Positions 11,120 through 22,300 of a stretch of 64,000 nt of DNA are shown here, in pieces. The stretch is from contig NC_088309.1 in the NCBI RefSeq assembly GCF_910592395.1, forward strand, positions 20,028,599-20,092,598, in the 5' to 3' direction. A program made the translations under genes and the position numbers. This stretch comes from Lineus longissimus. Taxonomy: Eukaryota > Nemertea > Pilidiophora > Heteronemertea > Lineidae. The notes beneath the pieces are model-generated. The model was given only the letters and a program-made list of their open reading frames with translations. It made no database searches and had not been told where the DNA came from. Numbering within the stretch: position 1 is the first letter of the stretch; every line of letters begins with the position of its first letter.

Positions 11120-11126
11120 GTAAACA
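11120..11126 (+). promoter_or_regulatory. Forkhead (FOXJ1-type) core motif
   Basis: GTAAACA, about 260 bp upstream of the DNAH10 ATG and 12 bp downstream of an AGCAAC RFX half-site. Location next to a ciliary gene makes it a plausible FOXJ1 site. A 7-mer alone is weak evidence. Confidence 0.4.
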
Positions 11127-11385
11127 ACTTTGCGCGCAATGATAGTTGATATGTGTAATTTTTATTGATTCTCATCAATTTTGGTCAAATAAATTTCTTG
11201 AAAAAGTATAAATAAATACTGACAAATGTATCGTACCAGCTATTTGGAATGTCATTGCATAAATCATTCAAAAGTGTATCATTAATACGGAACTATTCAT
11301 GTGTAAAAAGGCATAGCAGGTGCCCCCTGTCAACTTTAGGATATGTGTGAAATTTGGGGGCAATAAATATCGACTTTCTGCAAAA

Positions 11386-13383
11386 ATGGATGATCCAAGA
11401 ATCGAGTGGATTCGTGATCGTGTTTATTTAGCACTTGACATCGAAGACCCTGAAGTTTTCGATGAATTGCTCAACAGGGATGATGGGATTTCTGAGCGTG
11501 AAGTTGCTGCCTTTCTGAATGACAATCCTGAAGAAACTCCCTCTGCATTGCTCTTCTACAAAAATGTGGTTGAAGAAGAAGAAGAAGTTGAAGTTGAATG
11601 TGGTATGCACAGCCTATTTAGCCTCTGTCAAACTCTAGAATTTTATGCGTGTTCCAGCCCAGGCAATAGACGAATTCGAAGAAGTTTGTTTTGGCACCGA
11701 CCAGTCAATGAGTCATGAATGCGATTAACCGTCCTTGAACAAAGGCAGTCAGGACGATATCCGAAACGGTTGATAGATACCACGAAGGATCACCGTATCT
11801 CTACTCTAGACCGGCATTGTCCGAAGTCGGTTTAGCCTTAGCCTAGGCCTTCTGATGCGTTCTGAGTGTGCGCATTTGATATGTTTTGGCACTGATTCGT
11901 CTTCTTCGAATTCGTCTACGCGGCACTGGCAGCATGCAGGATCTGAATTCTAACATTTCTGGAACTGAAGTTTAATAAAAGCAAGTTTTTATAAAGGCTT
12001 GGGCCGAGGGCTTATTTGTACTTGGGGGTGGTCGTTACCAAGACCTGACTCCGTGACTGGCAGGCTACCCTGACTCAACCATTTATACTAAAATCAGACT
12101 GGGTTGAGATGAGCTACTGTAGGGTAAGCGTCTTGCCCAAGGGCACTGAATGTGGTTCTGCCGAGAGACCAGTATACCCCACAGATTCTCTACTTGTTTA
12201 CCAAGCCCTATGTTATGTGTGAAACCATGTGAACCTTAATATAGTCACTATCAATGGGTAATTTTAATTACAGAGCCAGAAATTCCTGATATTGAACAAG
12301 AAGGCGGTGAGGGAGAAGAAGGCACAGAGATTGGTGCACCTACACCTGCCCTCAGTGCACCATCAGAAGTAGACCAGGCGCCTACACCCTCTGCTGGAGA
12401 AACACCAGATATCGATGATAAGAAGAAAAAAGGTAATCGATACGGAGCTCATTATTTTGAAAACACCTGTATTGTTTCCTCCCAAGTAGGAATCCTTCCT
12501 CTTGCCTGAGTGACAGTTGTCTCTTGAAGACATGAGGATAAAGTCAAATGAGTTTGCTCAAAAACTGTTCTCTCACTTTCCTCTTGTTGAATTTTAGGCA
12601 AGAAAGGTAAAAAGGGCAAAGGTAAAGAGACACCTACTGTTGAAGAGAGGGATGAGAAGGTCGAGGAACCCAAACCAGAGACGCCTAAACCAGAGCCTGC
12701 TGATGGAGAGGCTGTGCTGGAGCAGCTACTTGGTGAAGATGGAGAGCCGATTGAAGCTGCTCCTACGACAGTAGGTGTTTTATAAAATTCTATGTTGAAA
12801 AAATACTCTTATCTTATTACTGGGGTTTGTATAGCCTAGGCACAAAGTGTGTTCCGTGTTCCTTAATTGTAGCACATGAGACGAGAAACTTGGTTATCAT
12901 ATCATGCAACATCACACTTCTGTGATTGGAAAATTAAGTATTTGCATTAGAATTTCGCTGATTCTAATCTCATTCGATAGATTTTAGACTTTCACAAAAG
13001 CTTTGTGCATTAGGCAGAAGAGACTGTTTTTGTTTATAAATGTATTGCATTTCTAACATTGGAGGTAATGACAAATTGGATGATTGGATGATGGTGTGCT
13101 CGTGACTTTGAAATTGTCTCACTATTTCTAATTGACAATTTATAATTATACTTTTCAGAAAATTGTCATTGTGAAAGTCATGCGTACCTACCTTCACATG
13201 TCCTACCAACATCTCCCAGAAAAAGTAGCTGAGGTTGACTGTATCTATTTCCTACGTAATACCCCCGGCATGGTACCGCTGCCTAACACAATAGAGGAGG
13301 CCAATGACATGCTGCCATCATATTTTGAGATGGGTATCCTAAATGGACACTCACTTGTCATGCTGGAACAGGTCATTACAAAG
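11386..13383 (+). CDS. DNAH10: DNAH10 exons 1-4: N-terminal region
   Basis: Exons 11386-11602, 12274-12432, 12598-12770 and 13159-13383 encode residues 1-258. Residues 1-72 are a compact conserved head ending in an acidic run ([11 protein letters not shown]). Residues ~73-183, from exons 2 and 3, are low complexity: acidic and Pro-rich, then a Lys/Gly run ([15 protein letters not shown]), then Pro/Glu repeats ([15 protein letters not shown]). Exon 4 returns to conserved sequence ([33 protein letters not shown]). The spacer is probably disordered. Exon 3 ends ACA|gtaggt in phase 0. Confidence 0.92.
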
Positions 13384-16300
13384 GTATGTATGTCCTTCTT
13401 ACACTGGGCTATTGTATCTGCACTGAGGGGTGATTCACTCAGATTGTCATGTGGGATACTGCAGATGTACATGTACGTATGTAGGTGCAGAAAAGATAAA
13501 CTTGAGGAAGCTTCTGCAGTCCATTTCCATTGGAAAAACACAGGGATGTTCAAAAAGTAAGTCACATCTATGAACAAGGATGTGAGAGACAGAAGAGAAA
13601 ATGGACAGGTGTTTCAGAAATGCTGTTTACTGACCAGTGTATTTCCGTTTCAGGTCTATATGCCCATCCTGTCTTTCAACCAACATAAGAATGGTGATGC
13701 AAGTGGCAAATCGGAGCATCCTCCAACACGCGAAGACAAGTCAGCTGCCCATGAGATTGAGAGGGAGGACACTAAGGAAGAAATGAGTGTCAGTGAGTTG
13801 AGAGCCACGGCCATGCTTCGGGATGAGTTCCTCATTAACATGGAGAAATTCGCCTCAAGTATCAATCGCACAATCCAACAGATCGAAGGAGAGGTTCGAT
13901 TAGAAATTCCCGACATTGAACTTTCCCCCGATATGGATGAGAACTTGAACAACCCTGATATTATTGCAGAGGTTGAAATGATTGTGTTGAATTGGGACCG
14001 GCAGCTGGGAGCAGCACTTGATCAGATGTTGAAAAAGATCCCGCAAGGGAACGGGCCCCTAGCTGAGATAGACTTCTGGCGGGAGAGAAATGCTGGCCTG
14101 AGCGCATTAGTTGAGCAGTTGAAGTTGCCTAAGGTTCAGCAGATTTTCAATGTTTACGAATCCCTTGACACACATGTTGAAGATCACCGAGCAGATCTAA
14201 ACAAGTACTACACTGAGGCCAAAGACAATGTGCGTTTCTTGTCCACGCTTGAGCGTCATTTCAAAAACATTACCCATGGTGCTACATTCCATGTTGTGAT
14301 AGATACGATTCCGTCCATGATGAATGCGTTGCGTATGGTATGGATTATCTCACGCCATTATAATCGTGATGAGCGTATGGTGCCATTGATGGAGAGGATA
14401 GCTTGGGAGTTGGCTGAGAGGGTAGCCAAGGTCATCAATATTAGAACCCTCTACAAGTAAGTTTTACCAGCTACATTTTTTAAAATATATTCACCTGACA
14501 CCTCTGATGAAAAAACAAGTGTGACCTACATGTAAGCTTGAGTAGGACTCTACTCTCTGGTCATACAGTGGTTTGAAATAGTTAAACATTTTACTACCGA
14601 GCGTCGTTCTGGTTTTATTTCTGTGATGAATCTTTGCTGTAATATTCCTCCTCTTCTTCACCATCAGAGATGAGCCTCCAGACGTGAAGAAGAAAACATC
14701 TGAAGCTAGAAGGATGTTGGAGTTATGGAGGGAGTCGTACTTTGAAGTGAGAGCCAAGATTGAACAGTCCGGAAGAGATGCAAGGTGGGAGTTTGACAGA
14801 AGGAGGCTGTTTGAGAGAACCAACTACATGGTCAGCATTTGCAAAGATCTGTATGATGTGGCACAGGTTAGTACCTTCAGCTGTTGTTGATTGTCTTCTT
14901 ACACGTAAGGTATCTTCTCTTCTCTCTTCAATTTTGTATTTTCTGTCAGGAATCTGCAGAAGCGTATTATTTATTCATTTACCGGTTACATGTTCCTGTT
15001 GTCAGCATTGAGTTTGAGCCAGTGTGATTAGGGTTTGGCCAAGAATGAATAGCTTTCAGATAAACTCTGTTGCAGAGATTTGAGAGTGTACGGTTCACTG
15101 CTCTGTTTAGGGTCAAGTGGAAGTCATCATTCATTTCTGCAGTTCATCTTGAATATAACTGGTATCTCAGTGTATCCATCTTTTTTAGAAGGTAATCATG
15201 TCTGCCTTTATTCTTTCAGGTTCTTGAAGAGTTCTACAACATCTTTGGTCCAGAGCTGAAGGCTGTAACAGGTGACCCAAAACGAATCGAGGATGTATTG
15301 AAGAGAGTCGCTGCTCTTGTCAACCCCCTTGAGGAAGTGAACTTTGACCCCTTCAGCTTGAAGCACCAGACGTCCTGGAAGAGCGTCATGGAATGGTTCT
15401 ACCGAGAGGTGGAGAGTATTGAAAATGAGGCAAAGATGTTCATCGATGAGTCATTCAAGTCTCTTCGCTCGGCTGAAGGGGCTTTTGACATGCTGCTGAA
15501 CTTCAAACACATTCGATCACGTGAGGTCATCAACGCTCAGATGATGATGAAATTCAATGATATCCTCTTACAGTATGGGAAAGAGGTAATGACATCGAAT
15601 CCGATAATTGTTTTTGTTTTCGTGAAGTTTATTGAGATTTATTACAATGTAGCATTTCTCTAGTAAAAGTCTTGAAAACAGCCGCTGATTGGGTAAACAA
15701 AAGCCCATAATGATTGATCGTTGGTCACTGCAGCTGCAGATTTTTCACCAAAAAATCTCTTCGCAATTTTAAGGTTGACATCATGGACTCGCTCTTCCAA
15801 GAGAACAAAGGACATCCCCCACTTCACAAGAACCATCCACCTGTAGCAGGCGCCATCTATTGGGAGAAGTCGCTCTTCCATCGTATCAAACATACGATCA
15901 TTCGTTTCCAAACCATGGAAGACATGATGACAAGTGACCAAGGGAAAGCGGTAGGTCGGGCAAAATGTTACATGTAAAAAAACAACATCATTTCTGCCGA
16001 ACTCATGGTAATATTTGCCAACTGTTAGAGAACTTTAACTGTAATATGCTTTTGGCAATAGTATTTCATAAAAGAAATGCACTTGCCCGAGTTCTTGTCA
16101 CTTCATGATACTGAAAATAGCTTGATGCAATTCACATAGTCGAAAAATATTTTTCAGGCCAGAGCCAAATATCTGCATGTCGCGAAGCAAATGAAAGCCT
16201 ACGAAGACCACAAGTACGAACAGTGGAAAGATAACGTGGAGCAAGTGCTGCCCTCTTTACTCAAGCGCAACCTGCTGATAAAGCCAGCGGAGAAGCTTCA

Positions 16301-19300
16301 GCAGCAACAGGAGAGTGGGGAGCCAACTACCTTGGATAAGGAAGATGGAGGTGGGTGTAGCAGTGAAGTAGATATTGTGTTCACGCTTAATTTTCAATGA
16401 AGGACCATCTTCTGAGCTATGCATTGCACGTTATTTCTCAGATACAGTCCTTCACCTGTCCAATACTTATGAACACTTACTTAAAGTGCAACAGTTGCAT
16501 TGCCCCTGGATAGCTTAGTGGCACGGGTCACAGTTACGCGTCTCCTTGCACTAGTGTGGTCTGAAAGCACTTCTGCTTCACTGAAAGAGTAGCACAAACT
16601 TTTCATATCATCACTCTTCTGATTATTTTAAAATGCCCCACCCTTGGCCTTATATGACATTTAGATGTATACACTTCACTGGGAACATTGTTTGCGAGAA
16701 GTGTCCATGTCACTCCACTTCATGTAGAAGTATATTTAGGACAATTTTGTGGTAAATTTTTTGTATTATACCTAGTATTTGCCACTCATGAGTTGTTTGT
16801 TTGCTGAAGCATACAACATGATGTTGAAATCATTGTAGATATGTACCACATTTTTTGTATACATGCAAGTATACATATGTATAGTTGTTCCCCTTTTCAT
16901 CTCTTACCTGCTCAAACTTGTTTTGTTATTTCTATCTTCCTCATATTTTAGGAACAGTACAGACTGATAATAGTTCATCCAGCGCCGTAACTCTCAGATT
17001 CAGAAGATTTTCCGAATTATCCAGTAATGAATTTCTTCTAGGTTCTGGTTCTTTTGTTCTGCATAAGCAGTTTATTTAAGACGCTTGACGACCTTTGCAT
17101 TTTCTAGTTGGGCTTTGTTTTGCTTCTGATGATTTTTGGAATGTCATGCTTATTTTTGGAATATTATGCTTATTGTAGCTGATGAAATAATTCGTCACCA
17201 GTTGAGATGGCAGGCCATCTACGAAGGTTTGAAAATTAGTTACCCAGCTCCACCATTGCACACTGTAACCTTGACTATTTTCATGGCTAACCGTATGTCC
17301 AAGGATTTTGAAAACTTCTGAAAATTGTTTGCCCATTTTTACCTGACATAGAGTAATGTATCAACTGATAGTCATTGGTCAGCTTTTTTATTCTGAAAAT
17401 AAAACGAGTTGTTAACTTTTATGTTTAGTTAAATGATTCGGTCAAAATAATCCAGGTTACAGTCGTCTAACAGTAATTGCTTTGTCAAGACAAATCCTAC
17501 ATCACTCGTTGTTATAATTGGTGTAACATTTTTATTGCAGGAATAGTCCCTAGCCTATAGCTCCTATGTTATGTCCATTCAGCATCCTAAATCTTAAAGT
17601 GATCTTATTCTGTTTCGCTGATCCTCTTGAATTCAATTTGTGGGTTGGTATAATTACTATTTTGAGAGCCCATATCGTGATCTAAATAAATGCTGAGATC
17701 CTACTCATTATGGGTGTATTGCTACATGTAGGAAGACATGTTTAAACACTCCAGCTAAGTGTCTGTGTTGGCAAGCATCATTTGCAAGCAAGCCGGAGAA
17801 GATCACTTTAAGCAATTTAACGTTCAGCAAGCCTGTTCACAAAATTGTAATTGTAATCATAATGTGTAGAACATAGGAAAGTAGAACCTCCAATTTGTGA
17901 ACATCATGCAGATGAAAGATGTCATCAGCTACAAAGTTTCCTGATGGCAAAGGCCATGTTCAATAAACATTTGACTTTGGAACAGTAACTTGATGTCTTT
18001 GTCGCAAAGGTGTCAACTGAGGGATGTTCTACTTTACTCTAACAGTATAAAAGATGACAAAATACGTATTCTAATCTGCATTTCATAAAGATAGTGAAAA
18101 ATGTACCGTTACATCCAATTTTGACCAATTAATGTCCATCCACTCCCAGTCAAAGCTTGAATTGTCATTCATATTACTGATTAGCTTTGCCCAAGTTGGA
18201 TGTTTTCGCTGATAGAATTCGCCTCAGAAACATTCTATCTTATTCCAGTATAGCTATCAGTCAGTGCAAGCGGGTGGCAATGGAGTAAGTTCCTCAGAAA
18301 TTGTGACACAGCAAGACATATTATGCTGCACATGATATATCCGAAGTCATTGACAGTTGAAAAGTGACAGAGCAAAGTCTTCTGAGCAGGCACTGTGTAC
18401 ATGGGTGTGGTAAAATCTCCATTTTGGTTGGCTACAAGTAAAAGAAGGCCTTGATTGTAAGAAATTCGGAAGGGCATCAGTCACAAGGATATCAGTGCAT
18501 TTTAGGTCTACCCAAGGCTGTCTTGATTAGACAACCAAGGACTGCCAGGTTCGTATTGATTCCTTGAATCAACCCATCCAAAGATTTTGTAAGCATGGAG
18601 TATTTACCTTTTTGTCTTTTCTGTTTTCTAGAGAATCAAATGGAGCTAAAGTACATGGTGGACTTCGATCCGCAGCTTGCCGAGATCGTGACTGAGACCA
18701 AACACATGGAACAGCTCGGCTTCTCTGTGCCAGAGTTGGCAAGAAATGTTGCTCTCCAGGAGGAGAAATACATCAAATATGTGGACGGATTGAAGCACAT
18801 GTTGAACAGATATCACAATGTTCTGGCTTCACTTGACCATGCTGAGGTAAGCAGAGTCACTGGGGCTATATTCAATTTTACATATAAATGACGCTCAGAT
18901 TTTTGGTAATTTCAAACAGAAAACGCAGCAGTGGAACAAGCAGTTACATTCTTGTCTGAAACTTTGAAAAAAACCTCAACACCACAGCTCACCGCAGTCA
19001 TCCTTCAAAATTTCTGTGCAATTTTTCAGAGTGTCCTGTTAGAAGATCACATGAAAGAGCTTCGCAGAGTAATCCGTCCAGGTTCCAAGAGGTTGAATTG
19101 GAATTCTCTTGGTATCAGTGATTTCATCGCAAAATGCGGTTCGGTAAGTTTCATTGTTTTGTATGGATTTTCAGTAAGTTTATAGTCCATTTTGTCGAGC
19201 CTTAGCTAGGATGCTGTTTTTGCTTTTCTCTCTAGAGGTGCGGGCAGCTGACTGGTGGTTGGCAAAACATTCAGACATTTGCAGCTCAGCTCCATGATCT

Positions 19301-22300
19301 TCCTGTTTGATTTTATTTTTAGGTATGCATTGGTTCATTCTTTGTTTGTTACTAGAGCATTGTACCTCTTGTTTTCCAGGCCATTGCCAAATTCGAATCT
19401 CTAGTCAATCAAATCCAGAAGAATGCTCAAGATATCAATCTTCGCCTGCTTATGATTGAAAATGCTGACCTCTTCAAGAAACCTCCACCAAAGATTGGAG
19501 AGGATGTCCCAGGATGCAAGGTAAGTCATTAATGCAGCATGCAACCTCATGTTCGGTGCTCAGCAAAATGGAGTATTTAGGCAAAGATGCATTGTCCCAA
19601 TAGGTTTAGAAAGCAAGATTGTGGGCATTAGGTCACATTGCAGTCACAAATCTGGTGTTCCTGTTTGTCTTTATAATGATGTAAGTGACTTTATGTATTA
19701 GGACTACACTTTTAGTGTTTCTAAATTGGAGCTTACTAAATTTCCATCGAATATCGATTTACTTTCTTAAGGAATTCTATGAGTATGTCGAGAGGGAGCG
19801 CGCTAAGGACTTCGAGACCCTGGCACGGAAGTACCGGGCGGTGGGACCCTTACTGACCAAGATGGAGGGACTGGTTGTCCACACGAACACTGGCAAGTCG
19901 CCTAAGTTGCACCAGTACTACTCCTACTGGGAGCGAAGGGTCTTCCACTCACTCACAAAGGTAGGTAATGACGTAAGGGACACTTTTCCCCTGACCAAGA
20001 CCAAAGAAATTTACACTTACAGAGAAAATTTCTATACTGGCTGAGGTGTTTGGCCTATTGTTACCTATTCTATAAATTGTGAAATATGGCCCGCATGTAT
20101 ATTTTACTGAGATTAGTTCATCTTCTTTTAATGTCTATTGACAAATTCCAGAAGGTTATTATCAAACTTTAAATACGTTTCTATTTCAGTTGATTCTGAA
20201 TAGTTTACAGCAGTTCAACACAAGCATCACAGGTGAGCTGCCCTTGTTCGCCGTCCAGACTCTGTTGGCTGCTCCAGACGTCGTCCTCCACCCAGCTGCG
20301 AATGAGGTTTATAAACTCACACTACAGTGCATCAGGGACTGTGTGGAGGGGTAAGTAGAAACCTTTCCAAGTATCTTTCTTGACTGAATCTACCCTTGCG
20401 TTTGGCACAATTCTTAGTAGCATTCTGGAAGTCCTGGATAACCAGATACATTTGGAATCTCAGTCAACCTCCTTCTGTTTATGTGTGTCCAGTTCAAGTT
20501 GCTGTTGTACATGTCTTGATTGCTTTGTTTACTGCAGCTGTTAGCTTCTGCACTAATAGGCTCTCCAGGCAAAAGATTGGAACGAATATCTAAACACATT
20601 TGTTTCCATATTCGCAGAACAAAGTCATTCTTACGCTGGATGAATGGAACTTGTATAGAAACGCCACCACAGAAGATTGAGGGCGAAGATGAACCGTTCA
20701 TGTTTACCTTCTTCACGGACATCTCTGCCAATCCAGACGTGATCGATCTCGTTCAAACAATTCAGACGAACATGAAGAACACGCTGACGACGTTGACGAG
20801 ATACTTGAACAGATGGAAGAAGTACCGTCTGGTCTGGAAACAGGATAAGGTAGGTGTTGTCACACCATTTAGTGAGGTAGTCGAATATTGAGTCTGCTTG
20901 TGTTTACTTCTTTGCGACCGCTATGTGCACTTCTGCGACCTGGATACCGGCTATGCTGGCTGGTGTGACTCCAAAAGGAGTTAGAGTCAGTCGACCTAAG
21001 CAGATCAAACCCCCATCCTCCCTGCAGGAGGTTTGTCAGGTGGGCAAGAAAGTCCTCTTCATAACACTCGAACCTACTTTGAGTGCGAAAACTCAACAAG
21101 GAACTGCTGATAGGATACTTGTATATCTGCATATTTTCTGTAGCTTTCTTCAAGAAAGGCCTTCTATAAAGGAGTTCTATTTATGCGAAAATGCCATGCC
21201 TGCCGTACCTCAGTGTAAAAGTGATCAAGTTCTCTTTTGACAGGCTGCTGCAGCTGAAAAATGGATGCAAAAGATGCCGTCCGTTGTTGCATTTGATGAT
21301 CGTCTGCAATCATTCTACAAGATCATGGATGAAGTAGCAGCGCTGCCAATGATGAAGGATCAGGATTGCATCAGATTGCACATGGAGCCCCTGGCCGCAT
21401 CCGTCAAAGACCACGCCAAGCAATGGATAGATTGTTACGGCAAACTCCTGGTTGAGTCGGCCAGATCCAGTCTGTTCAGTCTCAGAGATGAACTCGACGT
21501 GAGTATAGAGTATTGCCTTTTTATTTCACGTTTGCCAAATCATTCCAATGATTTGTCCTACTCCCTCAACCTTCCTTGTTTGCCTTTTAAAGGGAGACTA
21601 TTGATTGGCAGGAGCCACGTCGGTCAGATTCAGGAAATCATGTCTGGCAGTTTCATTTCAATCTCGATCCAGTGCCGAGAGTTTTAGTTTCATGACATAC
21701 CCAGCACTTGTCATCTTTGTCCAAACAAAACTTGTGTTTCAGCGAATGTCGCGTGCTTTCCGACCAAAAGTATGTAGATCCTGTTGCAGTTAAAAAACGA
21801 CAAAATTTGCCTGTTCACTATTGCTTTCACTGTTAATTCTTTGTTTATTTTATGTTGAATACAATGTTCGTTGTTTATTTTGCCATTCATTTGAAATGTA
21901 AGGCAGTTCTTGGTTGATTGTTATATCTGGTTATTCAGTTGAAAAGCAAAATGGCAGCATTAGATGGAATCAATGAATAGAGATGAATATGGCCAAAGGA
22001 CACCGCCCTGGCCACAAAGCACTGGGGCTCTCTGGCGGAATACTCTAGGACAGCTGATTTTGTCACCGAAATCAGATGGTCAGCATCTCAATAATTCTGA
22101 ATGCAGTAGAACTTTGAGAATGAAATTAAGCACCCTCAATAAATGTGTGTGTGAGCCAAAATACTATCGATACCAGTAATCTTTTAATCAACTTATACTG
22201 ATCTAATTCCAGAACAAATCAGACGACTTGAAAGAGACTCCAAGCTCGCTAGAAGATCTGAAGTTCATCCTGCGCACAATCTCCGACATCAAGGATATGT

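Larger units (their letters stand above)
10983..11385. promoter_or_regulatory. Shared TM2D3 / DNAH10 divergent promoter region
   Basis: Only 403 bp separate the TM2D3 start codon (minus) from the DNAH10 start codon (plus), so both core promoters and 5' UTRs must lie here. Seen: a 21-bp tandem repeat (11031-11084), AGCAAC at 11102-11107 preceded by TTTACC (an imperfect RFX X-box), and GTAAACA at 11120-11126, a perfect forkhead core of FOXJ1 type. RFX and FOXJ1 are the known activators of motile-cilium genes such as dynein heavy chains. No clear TATA box at a usual distance. Whether TM2D3 shares the ciliary input is not shown. Confidence 0.6.
16351..18631. other. DNAH10 intron 9, largest intron (2.28 kb)
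   Basis: Holds the candidate cassette exon, a dispersed repeat at 18522-18570, and an isolated tRNA A-box-like TAGCTTAGTGG at 16511-16521 without a convincing B-box. No other coding signal seen. Confidence 0.6.

Noticed and set aside
15734-15773. CAG acceptors at 15733 and 15739 for DNAH10 exon 8
   Set aside because: Both add a length that is not a multiple of three and break the frame. The TTTTAAG acceptor at 15773 joins correctly.
16511-16570. tRNA A-box-like TAGCTTAGTGG in DNAH10 intron 9
   Set aside because: The A-box is good but no B-box follows at the right distance and no cloverleaf can be drawn.
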